Source: Rheinheimera pacifica
GTDB lineage: Bacteria; Pseudomonadota; Gammaproteobacteria; Enterobacterales; Alteromonadaceae
DNA length: 38,969 nt
Reading direction: 5' to 3'
Assembly (NCBI RefSeq): GCF_900108485.1
Contig: NZ_FNXF01000024.1
Coordinates: forward strand, 1-38,969
Shown here: piece after piece, positions 8,812 to 17,420 of the stretch
Numbering within the stretch: the stretch's first letter is position 1
Layout: each line of letters begins with the position of its first letter
Made by a program: the position numbers and the translations under genes
Notes under the pieces: generated by a model
Databases searched by the model: none
The model's input: only the letters and a program-made list of their open reading frames with translations
What the model was told of the DNA's origin: nothing

Positions 8812-8880
8812 ATAGTGTAGTCAAAACATTGCGCTTTTGCCGCAAAAATTATTTGGCTATAGTGACTACATCGACGCAAA
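8812..8880. promoter_or_regulatory. lysR-doxX divergent control region
   Basis: Three repeat structures fall between the two divergent starts. TGTAGTCA (8816-8823) is matched by its exact inverse TGACTACA (8873-8880). TTTTGC-C-GCAAAA (8835-8847) is a perfect palindrome. ATAGTG occurs directly at 8812-8817 and 8869-8874. Such paired elements fit LysR recognition and activation sites. The palindrome is the best single operator candidate. No footprint is known to me. Confidence 0.45.
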
Positions 8881-8934
8881 GAGTGCTGTCGAGAGGCAGT
8901 AAACTTAACTTTAAACAATTTGACAGGTGACATT

Positions 8935-9381
8935 ATGGCTACTTCAATCGTAAACAAAATTTTAAGCTCAAACGCTGGCTTCGCTGCTTTAGCATTACGG
9001 GTTCCGGTTGGTATTATCTTTGCCGCGCACGGTGCGCAAAAACTGTTTGGCTGGTTTGGCGGCTACGGCCTGGAAGGTACTGGCGGCTGGATGGACAGCA
9101 TAGGCTTATCGCCAGGCATTGTAATGGCGTTTTTAGCCGGGGCCGCAGAGTTTTTCGGTGGTATCGCCCTGGTGTTGGGCCTGTTAACCCGGCCAGCCGC
9201 CCTGGCACTAAGCATTGCTATGCTGGTGGCGATTGTTGCCGTGCATCTGCCAAACGGTATGTTTATGAGTAACAATGGCTACGAATTTGGTTTAGCCCTG
9301 TTAGCGGCCAGCGTATCATTGCTGTTTAGCGGCGCCGGTAAAGCCTCAATAGATAACTTACTGGCCAAACGCTTTAACTAA
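8935..9381 (+). CDS. DoxX-family membrane protein
   Basis: This protein of about 148 residues has four hydrophobic helices, as usual for DoxX/YqjF proteins. The family block LRVPVGIIFAAHGAQKLFGW lies in helix 1. GAAEFFGGIALVLGLLTRPAALAL covers helices 2-3, with the charged residues typical of the family. It sits in the inner membrane. Family members are linked to quinone or sulfur-compound oxidation and redox stress, but no reaction is established for this subgroup. The ATG at 8935 has AGGTGA seven bases upstream, so it is preferred over the TTG at 8920. It is transcribed away from the YhaJ-like regulator and ends in a hairpin terminator, so it is a single-gene unit. Confidence 0.9.
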   Translation: MATSIVNKILSSNAGFAALALRVPVGIIFAAHGAQKLFGWFGGYGLEGTGGWMDSIGLSPGIVMAFLAGAAEFFGGIALVLGLLTRPAALALSIAMLVAIVAVHLPNGMFMSNNGYEFGLALLAASVSLLFSGAGKASIDNLLAKRFN

Positions 9382-9396
9382 GGCGGAGTAACAAAG

Positions 9397-9427
9397 AAAA
9401 CGCCCGGTTCTGCCGAGCGTTTTGTTG
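9397..9427 (+). terminator. Terminator of the doxX gene
   Basis: AAAACGC-C-CGG pairs with CCG-A-GCGTTTT across one mismatch, with a short loop and a following T-rich stretch (TTTTGTTGTT). It begins 16 bases after the doxX stop. Confidence 0.7.
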
Positions 9428-9449
9428 TTCACGTCATTAGTCCGGACGC

Positions 9450-9625
9450 GTAAGCCGAACCGGTTTGCCCACACCAACACGCCGTAAATACATCCCTGTA
9501 GGCTCGATTATAAACTTCATCCGTGAAGTTTATCCGGTGGACCAGCTTCGCTGTTCAAATTCGCTCCTGGCGAATTTGTCAGCATCCTGGCCTGCAACGG
9601 TTGGTTTAGAGCAAATCGATTCTGC
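9450..9625. repeat. Extragenic palindromic element with two hairpins
   Basis: This non-coding stretch holds two perfect stem-loops. One pairs ATAAACTTCA with TGAAGTTTAT (9510-9533, four-base loop). The other pairs CAAATTCGC with GCGAATTTG (9556-9578, five-base loop). The left flank CACGCCGTAAATACATCCCTGTAGGCTCGA resembles dispersed intergenic repeats I associate with Alteromonadales genomes. That recollection is unverified, and only one copy is in this window. No convincing reading frame or T run follows, so it is not a simple terminator. It lies between the doxX terminator and the 3' end of xerC. Confidence 0.5.
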
Positions 9626-9645
9626 TTCTGGTTGTATCAGTCAGA

Positions 9646-10584
9646 TCAGCTGGATTTCTTCTTTGCCCTGGGGTGGGCGTTATCGTACACTTTAGCCAGG
9701 TGGGCGAAATCCAGATGGGTGTATACCTGAGTGGTGCTAAGGTTGGCGTGGCCGAGCAGTTCCTGCACGGCGCGTAAATCCTGGCTGGATTCCAGCATAT
9801 GGCTGGCGAACGAGTGGCGCAGCATATGTGGGTGTACATGCTGGTTTAAACCCTGTTGTTTCGCCCATAACTGCACCCGTTCGCGCACATGGCGGGTGCT
9901 GATGCGTTTATGCTGTTTGCTGATAAACAACGCATTGGCATCTTCTTGCGGCAGCTTTGCCGTAAACGCCGGGCGTTGTTTTAACCAGTCTTGTAAAGCG
10001 GCCAGCGCAATTTTACCCACCGGTACTATCCGCTGTTTACTGCCTTTACCTGTAACGCGCAGCAGTTGCTGTTGCCAGTCAATATCGCTGATATCGGCAT
10101 TTACCAGCTCTTCCAGCCGTAAACCGGACGAGTAGAACAATTCCAGCATGGCTTTATCACGACAGGCGAGAATATCCTCATTGCTGTCAAAACTCAGCAG
10201 ATGGTTTAGCTGGTCCACATTAAGGTTTTTCGGCAGGCTGCGTGCGGCCTTGGGTACTGATAAATACTGCGCTGGGTTGTCTGTGCGCTTAGCCTGCGCC
10301 TGCAAATAGCGGTAAAAACTACGTAAGGCTGCCACTTTTAACGCTATGGTACGTGGTTTAGCGCCGCTGCGGCGCAGGCCGATAATATGCTGTTTTAACT
10401 GATCTTCTGTGATATTAAGCCAGTGCATATCTGCATCAGTAATACTCAGCGCCAGTTGCTGTAACTGGCGTTGATAACTGTCCAGCGTTTTGCTGCTGTA
10501 GGCGCGCTCAAATTGCAAATACTGTAAAAACGCCTGCAGCGGCTGTTGCCACTGCGGCGATAACGGGGTGTCAGGCTGCGTCAT
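9646..10584 (-). CDS. xerC: Tyrosine recombinase XerC
   Basis: XerC acts with XerD and FtsK at the dif site to resolve chromosome dimers. The 312-residue protein has the N-terminal SAM-like core-binding domain (about 12-100) and a complete catalytic domain. Its catalytic residues are R156 (GLRLEEL), K180 (TGKGSKQR), H253 and R256 (HMLRHSFASH), H279 (LGHANLSTT) and nucleophile Y288 (QVYTHLD). Its place directly downstream of DUF484 and dapF is the conserved gammaproteobacterial xerC locus, which separates it from integrases of mobile elements. Its start overlaps the DUF484 gene by 14 bases, so the two are co-translated. Confidence 0.96.
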   Translation of the reverse strand: MTQPDTPLSPQWQQPLQAFLQYLQFERAYSSKTLDSYQRQLQQLALSITDADMHWLNITEDQLKQHIIGLRRSGAKPRTIALKVAALRSFYRYLQAQAKRTDNPAQYLSVPKAARSLPKNLNVDQLNHLLSFDSNEDILACRDKAMLELFYSSGLRLEELVNADISDIDWQQQLLRVTGKGSKQRIVPVGKIALAALQDWLKQRPAFTAKLPQEDANALFISKQHKRISTRHVRERVQLWAKQQGLNQHVHPHMLRHSFASHMLESSQDLRAVQELLGHANLSTTQVYTHLDFAHLAKVYDNAHPRAKKKSS

Positions 10585-11227
10585 AACCCGGTAACAACTG
10601 GGCTAAAATGCTGGCCAGATGGCTGATAAATAGCTTATCCATTGATGGCTGAAAGTGATCGTCCTGCTCGCTGCCAAAGGCCAGTAAGGCCAGCGGTTGC
10701 TGCTGGCTACTGATCAGGATCAGCGCCACCGAGTGAATATGCGAGGGAAACAAACCCTGTTGTTCTTCTTTATTTAACCGGCCTAAATAAATACCGTGCT
10801 GGTTGAGCCGGCGTGACAGCAACAACTGAAACGGGTTACGGCTTTGCTCGTCACTAAAGCGCAGTAACCGGCATTCCTGTACATAAGGCATGGCGGCAGT
10901 AAATTGTTGCAGGCTGGTTTCGGCATCCTGCAGGTTGGTGGCCTGATGCAATTGTGCCTGTAGTTGGTTAAAGGCCAGAAATATTTGTTCATTTTGCCTT
11001 GCTACCGACATTAACCGGGTAATGTCGTCTTCCAGCGCCTGAATTTTCTCGCGCTGTAGCTCAAGCTGGCGCTCTACCAGCGACACACTGCCGCGCTGCT
11101 GATGTGGCAGGCGTAAACTGGCCAGCAGCTGTGGGTATTGCTGAAAAAATTCCGGGTGATCCTGCAGGTAGTCGTACACCACATGGGCGGCCAGCAGGTC
11201 TTTGTCCTTGGTAAGGCTATCTGTCAT
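10571..11227 (-). CDS. yigA: DUF484 family protein (YigA)
   Basis: This 218-residue protein matches the DUF484/YigA family. It has an N-terminal helical segment ([19 protein letters not shown]), the block [20 protein letters not shown] leading into a coiled coil, and a C-terminal GAF-like half. The family lies between dapF and xerC in many gammaproteobacteria, but its role is not established. The start codon overlaps the dapF stop (ATGA), and its end overlaps xerC, so dapF-DUF484-xerC form one coupled unit. Confidence 0.9.
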   Translation of the reverse strand: MTDSLTKDKDLLAAHVVYDYLQDHPEFFQQYPQLLASLRLPHQQRGSVSLVERQLELQREKIQALEDDITRLMSVARQNEQIFLAFNQLQAQLHQATNLQDAETSLQQFTAAMPYVQECRLLRFSDEQSRNPFQLLLSRRLNQHGIYLGRLNKEEQQGLFPSHIHSVALILISSQQQPLALLAFGSEQDDHFQPSMDKLFISHLASILAQLLPGYDAA

Positions 11228-12054
11228 AGCTGTATTTGTCCGTCATAAACATGTTCTGCCGGGCCGGTCATTTTTACCGGTTGGCCCGGGCCGTTCCAGC
11301 GAATTTGCAGGCTGCCGCCGGGTAAATCTACCCGTACCTGCTGCTGTAATTTTTTTTGTAACTGGCCTACCACTACGGCGGCGCAAGCGCCTGTACCGCA
11401 GGCCAGCGTTTCGCCAGCACCGCGCTCCCATACCCGCAGTTTAATATGGCCTGGGGCGACTATTTGCATAAAACCAATATTGGCGCGCTCAGGGAAGCGT
11501 TCGTGGTGTTCAAACAATGGGCCCTGCTGGTGCACCAACGCCGTGCCGACATCGTCTACTTCTACCACGGCATGCGGGTTGCCCATTGAAACTACGCCAC
11601 AAAGAATAGTGTGTTCTTCTGCGCGCAGTATATAGGTTATTTCCTGTTTTTGTGCTTTAAACGGCACCCGTGCCGGGTCCAGCTGGGGCACACCCATATT
11701 TACCGTAACCTGGCCATCGGCCTCAACATACAGCATTATTTTGCCGGATTTGGTGCTAACGCCAATTTTATGCTTATTGGTTAAACCCCTGGCGCGGACA
11801 AACTTAGCAAAGCAGCGCGCGCCATTACCGCATTGTTCTACTTCCGAGCCGTCGGCATTAAAAATACGGTAATGAAAATCCAGCTCAGGATCATAGGGTG
11901 GTTCTACCATTAGCAGCTGATCAAAGCCAATGCCGGTATTGCGGTTCGCCAGCGCTTTAATCTGCTCTTTGGTCAGAAACACATTCTGGCTTACGGCATC
12001 GACCATCATAAAGTCGTTACCCAGGCCGTGCATTTTGGTGAAATGTAGCAACAT
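11224..12054 (-). CDS. dapF: Diaminopimelate epimerase DapF
   Basis: DapF converts L,L- to meso-diaminopimelate, the lysine precursor and peptidoglycan cross-linker. The 276 residues match the E. coli enzyme throughout. The N terminus reads [17 protein letters not shown]. The catalytic cysteine pair is C75 ([10 protein letters not shown]) and C219 (LACGTGAC). Substrate-binding segments [10 protein letters not shown] and WERGAGET are present. It lies 12 bases after lysA, the gene for the next step, and runs on into DUF484 and xerC with ATGA overlap. Confidence 0.97.
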   Translation of the reverse strand: MLLHFTKMHGLGNDFMMVDAVSQNVFLTKEQIKALANRNTGIGFDQLLMVEPPYDPELDFHYRIFNADGSEVEQCGNGARCFAKFVRARGLTNKHKIGVSTKSGKIMLYVEADGQVTVNMGVPQLDPARVPFKAQKQEITYILRAEEHTILCGVVSMGNPHAVVEVDDVGTALVHQQGPLFEHHERFPERANIGFMQIVAPGHIKLRVWERGAGETLACGTGACAAVVVGQLQKKLQQQVRVDLPGGSLQIRWNGPGQPVKMTGPAEHVYDGQIQL

Positions 12055-12066
12055 CAGCGCCCTTAA

Positions 12067-13332
12067 TTAATCGGTAATGACTTGTTCGCCACGCCATAAA
12101 TCCTGCCACTGTTCACGGGCACGGATTAAATGCACTTTTTCGCCGTCAACCAGTACCTCGGCGGCACGTGGGCGGCTGTTGTAATTAGAACTCATGGTAA
12201 AACCGTAGGCACCGGCTGAGCGCACGGCGAGTAAATCGCCCTGAACTATGGCCAGTTCACGGTCTTTACCAAGAAAATCACCGGTTTCGCACACCGGGCC
12301 GACAATATCGTACAGCGCAGGCTGCGCCGCGCTGTTAATTTCCAGCGGTACTATCGCCTGCCAGGCACTGTATAGCGCCGGGCGGATTAAGTCGTTCATG
12401 GCGGCATCAACAATGGCGAAGTTTTTCTCCTGCCCCGGCTTTAAAAATTCTACTTTGGTTAGCAGCACACCGGCATTGGCCATAATGGCGCGGCCGGGTT
12501 CCATTATCAGTTCCAGTTGCGGGTAGCTTTTTAGCCGTTCTACCACTTTACCCAGGTAATCGGCCGGCGAGGGTGGGGTTTCTTTGTCGTAAGTTACGCC
12601 AAGGCCGCCGCCGATATCAATATGCTTTAACGCTATGCCATCAGCGGCCAAATCATCAATTAACGTCAGCAGTTTTTCCAGTGCATCTAAAAACGGTTGG
12701 GTTTCAGTTAACTGCGAGCCAATATGGCAATCTACACCTACTACTTCAAGGTGGCTGTAACCGGCGGCCTTGCGGTAAATATCACGGGCCAGCAGTATAT
12801 CAATACCAAATTTGTTGGCTTTTAAACCGGTAGAAATATAAGGGTGGGTTTTGGCGTCGATATCCGGGTTAACCCGGATAGAAATGGCCGCTTTTTTATC
12901 AATGCGGCTGGCCACCAGTTGCAGGCGGTCCAGTTCGGCAATAGATTCCACATTAAAGCACTTAATACCCAGCTCCAGCGCAAAACGCATTTCGTCTTCC
13001 GTTTTAGCCACACCGGAGAACACCACTTTTTTCGCATCGCCACCGGCGGCAATTACCCGGCGCAACTCTCCGCCGGATACAATGTCAAAGCCGCTGCCAA
13101 GTTTGGCCAACAGGTTTAAAATAGCCAGGTTACTATTGGCTTTAACGGCATAGCACACCAGGCTGTGCGGATGCTTTGATGCTGCACTGGCAAAAGCCTG
13201 ATAATGCTGGGCAATGGTGGCGCGTGAGTAAACATAGCAGGGCGTGCCAAATTCGGCGGCAATGCTGCTTAAAGGTTGGAGCTCCGCAAACAGGCGGTTT
13301 TGCTGATAATTAAAATGGTCCACGTTGTTCAT
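12067..13332 (-). CDS. lysA: Diaminopimelate decarboxylase LysA
   Basis: LysA is the PLP enzyme that decarboxylates meso-diaminopimelate to L-lysine. The start was set at the ATG at 13332 (MNNVDHFNY), giving 421 residues. The longer frame begins with 32 residues that lie inside lptM and look non-native. PLP lysine K64 is in CYAVKAN. The fold III barrel shows HIGSQ, GGGLGV and EPGRAIMANAG. The dimer active-site block CETGDFLGKDREL is complete. It overlaps lptM by 23 bases and is followed by dapF, so the last two lysine-pathway steps are joined. No lysine riboswitch is visible ahead of it. Confidence 0.96.
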   Translation of the reverse strand: MNNVDHFNYQQNRLFAELQPLSSIAAEFGTPCYVYSRATIAQHYQAFASAASKHPHSLVCYAVKANSNLAILNLLAKLGSGFDIVSGGELRRVIAAGGDAKKVVFSGVAKTEDEMRFALELGIKCFNVESIAELDRLQLVASRIDKKAAISIRVNPDIDAKTHPYISTGLKANKFGIDILLARDIYRKAAGYSHLEVVGVDCHIGSQLTETQPFLDALEKLLTLIDDLAADGIALKHIDIGGGLGVTYDKETPPSPADYLGKVVERLKSYPQLELIMEPGRAIMANAGVLLTKVEFLKPGQEKNFAIVDAAMNDLIRPALYSAWQAIVPLEINSAAQPALYDIVGPVCETGDFLGKDRELAIVQGDLLAVRSAGAYGFTMSSNYNSRPRAAEVLVDGEKVHLIRAREQWQDLWRGEQVITD

Positions 13333-13498
13333 CCGTTGGTTGGGTTGGATTAGCGTTGTTTTGCTGCGGTTCTGCCACTTCAGGTGCCGGTTGTGGTAAG
13401 GTAAGCGGACCTTTTTGACCACAAGCACTCAGCATGCTGCACAGCATAATGGCGGCAGCAACAGTTAACAGCGGACCTTTGGTTGTAAAAGCGTGCAT
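13310..13498 (-). CDS. lptM: LPS assembly lipoprotein LptM (YifL)
   Basis: This 62-residue lipoprotein has a signal peptide with lipobox LSAC (lipidated C26) followed directly by GQKGPLTLP, the hallmark of the YifL/LptM family. The remainder is a Pro/Gln/Asn-rich unstructured tail. In E. coli LptM helps the LptDE translocon mature in the outer membrane. The gene is first in the lptM-lysA-dapF-DUF484-xerC unit, overlapping lysA, and is divergent from cyaY, the conserved enterobacterial arrangement. Confidence 0.9.
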   Translation of the reverse strand: MHAFTTKGPLLTVAAAIMLCSMLSACGQKGPLTLPQPAPEVAEPQQNNANPTQPTDEQRGPF

Positions 13499-13569
13499 GA
13501 TGTTATTTTTTTATGGTGGTTGCGCTCTATAATCGCATCCTTGGCGATAAAAGCAAACAGGTGAAGCAG

Positions 13570-13887
13570 ATGAATGACCTAGAATATGATGAATTGGCCG
13601 ACAATACGCTGTTGGCAGTAGAGCAGGCGGTAGAAGATGCCGATGCTGATCTGGATTATGAATCGCATGGTGGCTTGCTTAGTATCAGCTTTGCCGACCG
13701 CAGCAAAATTATTATCAATAAGCAGCCGCCGCTGCACCAGCTGTGGGTGGCGACAAAATTTAACGGCCATCACTTTGAATGGCATGGCGATAAGTGGATT
13801 GATAACCGTACCGGTGCCGAGTTCTGGCAACTGCTGAATGATGCCGCTGCTAAGCAGGCGGGTAAGCCTCTTAATTTGGCGCCCTAA
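13570..13887 (+). CDS. cyaY: Iron-sulfur assembly protein CyaY (frataxin)
   Basis: CyaY is the bacterial frataxin, which binds iron and tunes the IscS cysteine desulfurase. The chosen ATG at 13570 has AGGTGA seven bases ahead and gives 105 residues, the usual frataxin length. The 19 extra residues of the longer frame are not family-like. The acidic first helix ([27 protein letters not shown]) is the iron/IscS-binding face. The beta sheet carries [15 protein letters not shown] and the conserved Trp in [11 protein letters not shown]. It is divergent from lptM across 71 bases. Confidence 0.95.
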   Translation: MNDLEYDELADNTLLAVEQAVEDADADLDYESHGGLLSISFADRSKIIINKQPPLHQLWVATKFNGHHFEWHGDKWIDNRTGAEFWQLLNDAAAKQAGKPLNLAP

Positions 13888-13911
13888 GCGCTGACGTTTT
13901 GGAATGGTGTA

Positions 13912-14592
13912 ATGGCGTTACTTCCTTTTGTTGATGTTAAAGCGCAGGGCGACACCCGCTCTGCTGTAGTGTGGCTGCATGGCCTGGGCGATTCCGGCCA
14001 CGGTTTTTCGCCTATAGTACCCGAGCTGAGATTACCGGCAGATGCCGGCGTGCGGTTTTTATTTCCGCATGCGCCAGAGCGCCCGGTTACCGTTAATGGC
14101 GGCATGCGTATGCGCGCCTGGTACGATATAAAAACCATGGATTTAGCCAACCGCGCCGACGAAGACGGCGTACGCGAATCTGCCGCTGCAGTGCAGCAAT
14201 TACTGGATAAACTGATTAGCGATGGCATCAGCAGCGAGCGCATTATTCTGGCCGGTTTTAGCCAGGGCGGCGTTATAGCGCTGCATTTATTACCGCGCTT
14301 GCCGTATAAGCTGGCTGGCGTAATGGCGTTGTCTACCTATATGTGCGCGCCAGACAAGTTAAAAGAAGAGGCCAGCAGCATAAATAAAGCCACGCCGGTG
14401 TTAATCGCGCACGGCAGCCAGGACCCGGTAGTGCCCATGGCAGCAGGGCAGCAGGCATTCCATACGCTGAAAAATACCGGTTTTAACGTTAGCTGGCACG
14501 AATACCGGATGCCGCATAGCGTATGTGCGCAGGAAGTGGCCGATATCAGCAGTTTTATTCAGCGGCGTTTACTGAACCCAATAGCAGGTTAA
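13912..14592 (+). CDS. Alpha/beta-hydrolase carboxylesterase
   Basis: A 226-residue cytosolic serine esterase of the carboxylesterase/phospholipase family, like Pseudomonas carboxylesterase II and eukaryotic acyl-protein thioesterases. The oxyanion-hole motif is [12 protein letters not shown] (21-32). The nucleophile elbow is AGFSQGG with S117, and the triad is completed by D171 (GSQDPVVP) and H202 (MPHSVC). All catalytic residues are present. It would cleave short acyl esters; the natural substrate is unknown. The gene lies 24 bases after cyaY and two bases before hemC, so it is probably co-transcribed with both. Confidence 0.93.
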   Translation: MALLPFVDVKAQGDTRSAVVWLHGLGDSGHGFSPIVPELRLPADAGVRFLFPHAPERPVTVNGGMRMRAWYDIKTMDLANRADEDGVRESAAAVQQLLDKLISDGISSERIILAGFSQGGVIALHLLPRLPYKLAGVMALSTYMCAPDKLKEEASSINKATPVLIAHGSQDPVVPMAAGQQAFHTLKNTGFNVSWHEYRMPHSVCAQEVADISSFIQRRLLNPIAG

Positions 14593-14593
14593 T

Positions 14594-15523
14594 ATGAACA
14601 ACATTCGTATCGCAACGCGCAAAAGTGCGCTGGCGCTGTGGCAGGCCGAGTATGTTAAAGCTGAGCTGCTACGCCATCATCCGCAGCTGACAGTAGAGCT
14701 GGTGCCGATGTCGACGCAGGGTGACAAAATTCTTGATACCCCGCTGGCCAAAATTGGCGGCAAAGGCTTGTTTGTTAAAGAGCTGGAACAGGCCATGCTG
14801 GAAGGGCGCGCCGATATTGCCGTGCACAGTATGAAAGATGTGCCGGTGGATTTCCCGCCCGGCCTGATGCTGCATACCATCTGCCCGCGGGAAAACCCGC
14901 AGGATGCTTTTGTTTCTAATCAGTTTAAAAGCTTAGATCAGCTGCCACAGGGCGCGGTGGTGGGCACATCCAGTTTGCGCCGGCAGTGCCAGATAAAGGC
15001 GTTACGGCCCGATTTAACCGTGCGCGATTTGCGCGGTAATGTTAATACCCGCCTGGCGAAGCTGGATAACGGCGAGTTTGCCGCTATTATTCTGGCCGCA
15101 GCAGGTTTGATCCGGCTGGGCTTTGAGCAGCGGATAGCCAGCTTAATGCCGGTAGAAACCAGCCTGCCTGCCAACGGCCAGGGCGCAGTCGGTATTGAAT
15201 GCCGCAGCGATGATATTGCCGTGCAGCAACTGCTGTCGCCGCTGGAACACGCGCCAACCCGCAGTTGCGTGCTGGCCGAGCGTGCCATGAACCGTAAACT
15301 GCAGGGCGGTTGCCAGGTGCCTATTGGTGCTTTTGCCGTAATAGAAGGCGATAGTCTGTGGTTGCGAGGCCTGGTAGGGGCCGTGGATGGCAGCGAAATT
15401 ATCCGTCATCAGTTGCGTGGCCCGGTAGCGCAAGGCGAACAGCTGGGTGCCGAACTGGCAGAATACCTGCTGTCGCAAGGCGCAGACCGCATTTTACAGG
15501 CGGTATATCAGGCTGCGCCATGA
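14594..15523 (+). CDS. hemC: Porphobilinogen deaminase HemC
   Basis: HemC polymerises four porphobilinogen molecules to hydroxymethylbilane. The 309 residues match the family end to end. The N terminus is [18 protein letters not shown]. Catalytic Asp D82 lies in VHSMKDVP, the substrate-binding arginines are in [10 protein letters not shown] and [10 protein letters not shown], and C240 in LQGGCQVP carries the dipyrromethane cofactor. Its stop overlaps the hemD start in ATGA, so hemC-hemD are translationally coupled. Confidence 0.98.
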   Translation: MNNIRIATRKSALALWQAEYVKAELLRHHPQLTVELVPMSTQGDKILDTPLAKIGGKGLFVKELEQAMLEGRADIAVHSMKDVPVDFPPGLMLHTICPRENPQDAFVSNQFKSLDQLPQGAVVGTSSLRRQCQIKALRPDLTVRDLRGNVNTRLAKLDNGEFAAIILAAAGLIRLGFEQRIASLMPVETSLPANGQGAVGIECRSDDIAVQQLLSPLEHAPTRSCVLAERAMNRKLQGGCQVPIGAFAVIEGDSLWLRGLVGAVDGSEIIRHQLRGPVAQGEQLGAELAEYLLSQGADRILQAVYQAAP

Positions 15524-16287
15524 CAGAGCGCACAGCAGCAGAGGCCATACCGTTTTTAATTACCCGGCCGGCCGGTAAGGCAGATAACCTGCTGGCCTCG
15601 CTGGACGAAAGCGGCATTGCCTATTTGTATCAGCCGCTAATCACCACCGCGCAGATGGCGCTGAAACCGCAGGACCAACAGTTTTTGCAACACGCCGATA
15701 TGCTGATCTTTGTCAGTGTTAGTGCGGTAAGTTGTCTGCAAAATCAAACAGATGCTGCTTTACTTAAAGCACCGTTATTTGCCGTAGGCCACACTACTGC
15801 ATCGGCTTTACAGCGCTGGCTGGCGCGGGAAGTAACAGTACCTGAAGATCAGCGTAGTGAAGGTTTGCTGCAATTACCGCAGCTGCAGCAGGTGGCAGGT
15901 AAACAAATAGTGGTAGTGCGCGGCAATGCCGGGCGCGAACTGATTAAACAGGGCCTGGTAGCCCGCGGTGCAACAGTACGTTATGTGCAAAGCTATAAGC
16001 GTGTGCCGCTGCCGCTGGACGGCGCTTCACTGTGCCAACAGTGGCAGCTGGCGGGCATTCGTTGTATTGTGGCTACCAGCAATGAGATTTTACAGCAGTT
16101 ATTCAGTGTGATCAGCGCCGGGCATCACCACTGGTTGCAACAGTGTGACTGGGTACTGGTTAGTCCACGCATGCAAGACAGTGCTTTAGCGCTTGGTATC
16201 GCTGCTGAGCGTATTACGCTTGCCGATAATGCCAATGACAGTGCGTTACTGGCTGCAATAAGCCAGCTTAAGAGGGAATATCAATGA
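15520..16287 (+). CDS. hemD: Uroporphyrinogen-III synthase HemD
   Basis: HemD cyclises hydroxymethylbilane to uroporphyrinogen III with inversion of ring D. The start at 15520 (MTERTAAEA) is set by the ATGA overlap with hemC, giving 255 residues, the normal size; the longer frame reads through hemC. The sequence is weakly conserved, as usual for HemD. Landmarks are [11 protein letters not shown] at the N terminus, IFVSVSAV in domain 1, and [32 protein letters not shown] in the linker region, with [13 protein letters not shown] in domain 2. The stop overlaps hemX in ATGA. Confidence 0.92.
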   Translation: MTERTAAEAIPFLITRPAGKADNLLASLDESGIAYLYQPLITTAQMALKPQDQQFLQHADMLIFVSVSAVSCLQNQTDAALLKAPLFAVGHTTASALQRWLAREVTVPEDQRSEGLLQLPQLQQVAGKQIVVVRGNAGRELIKQGLVARGATVRYVQSYKRVPLPLDGASLCQQWQLAGIRCIVATSNEILQQLFSVISAGHHHWLQQCDWVLVSPRMQDSALALGIAAERITLADNANDSALLAAISQLKREYQ

Positions 16288-17420
16288 GTGACACCTTAGA
16301 GCGTGCAACAGAAGAGCGCGCAACAGAAATGGACGCGCCATTGCAGCAGTTAAAGCAACAAATAGAAACCGAACCTACAGTGCGCAGCGCGGGTAGCTTT
16401 ACGGGGGGGTTAAGTTTATTGCTGGTACTGGCGCTGGGGGGCGGTTTAGCCGCAGGCGGTTACTACTTGGCATGGCCACAATGGCAAAATTTGCAGCAGC
16501 AAACGTATACCTTGCAACAAAATCAGCAGCGCTTAACCGATCAAAGCCAGCAACAGCAAGACAGCAGCAAACAATTGCAACAGCAGTTACAAACAGAACA
16601 ACAACAGCGTTTGGCGCAGCTTGAGCAAAACCTGACACAACAACAGCAACAACTGGCCGCACAAAGCCAGGCACAAATTCAGGCGCTGCGCCAGTTAGTG
16701 CAAGAGCGCGACAGTGCACCACCACGACACTGGTTGTTGGCAGAGGTAGAATACCTGCTGCAGCTGGCAGCTCAGAAGGTTTGGTTAGAGCAGGATTTCG
16801 CCACCGCCCGTGCATTATTGGCCAGTGCCGATGAAAAGCTGGCTAATCTGGACGATCCATCATTGTTACCTGTGCGCCAGGCGATAGCGGCAGACAACGA
16901 GCAGTTAAGCCATATTACCCAGCCTGATCTAACTAAAGTACATATTCAGCTGCAACAAATGCGTAAGGCAACTATGGCGTTGCCGTTAAAGCAGCAGGAT
17001 AAAGCCGCCCAACCTGAACTTAAACCAGACACCGACATCCAGAACTGGCGCCAGACGCTGAGCTACTACTGGCAGCAAAGCTGGAGCAAATTAATTCAGG
17101 TACGCTCAGCCGTGCCGGAGGATTACTTTAGTTTAACCGTCGAACAACAGCTGATACTGCGTGTAAGTTTAAATCAGCAACTGTTGCTGGCTGAACTGGC
17201 GGCAATGCAAAAACAGCCGCAGGTATATGCTGCAGCATTGCAGCAAGCCAGTGATCAGCTGCAGCGTTATTTTAGCAGCGAAGATGAAGCGGTTATGCAG
17301 TTAAGCCAGCAACTGGCGACGCTGGCGGCGGTTGACGTTGCTGTGCCGCAGGCATCGCCGTTAACCAGCCTGGCACAACTGCAGCAATATCAGCAGCAAC
17401 TGACGGAGAGCGGCTTATGA
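16284..17420 (+). CDS. hemX: HemX-type membrane protein of the hem operon
   Basis: A 378-residue membrane-anchored protein. It has an acidic cytoplasmic N terminus, one transmembrane helix (about 43-64, LSLLLVLALGGGLAAGGYYL), a glutamine-rich coiled coil (about 68-140), then a helical periplasmic domain with the family block HWLLAEVEYLLQLAAQKVWL. It was once annotated as uroporphyrin-III C-methyltransferase, but it lacks any methyltransferase motif. The present view is a structural or regulatory partner of heme synthesis, without a proven activity. It overlaps hemD and hemY by four bases at either end. Confidence 0.9.
   Translation: MSDTLERATEERATEMDAPLQQLKQQIETEPTVRSAGSFTGGLSLLLVLALGGGLAAGGYYLAWPQWQNLQQQTYTLQQNQQRLTDQSQQQQDSSKQLQQQLQTEQQQRLAQLEQNLTQQQQQLAAQSQAQIQALRQLVQERDSAPPRHWLLAEVEYLLQLAAQKVWLEQDFATARALLASADEKLANLDDPSLLPVRQAIAADNEQLSHITQPDLTKVHIQLQQMRKATMALPLKQQDKAAQPELKPDTDIQNWRQTLSYYWQQSWSKLIQVRSAVPEDYFSLTVEQQLILRVSLNQQLLLAELAAMQKQPQVYAAALQQASDQLQRYFSSEDEAVMQLSQQLATLAAVDVAVPQASPLTSLAQLQQYQQQLTESGL

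Noticed and set aside
12067..13498. A lysine riboswitch in front of lysA.
   Set aside because: lysA overlaps lptM, and the 71 bases before lptM are too short for a lysine riboswitch and show no such fold.
16399..16815. 138-codon frame opposite hemX.
   Set aside because: It arises from the repetitive glutamine codons of the hemX coiled coil; no start signal or homology is visible.
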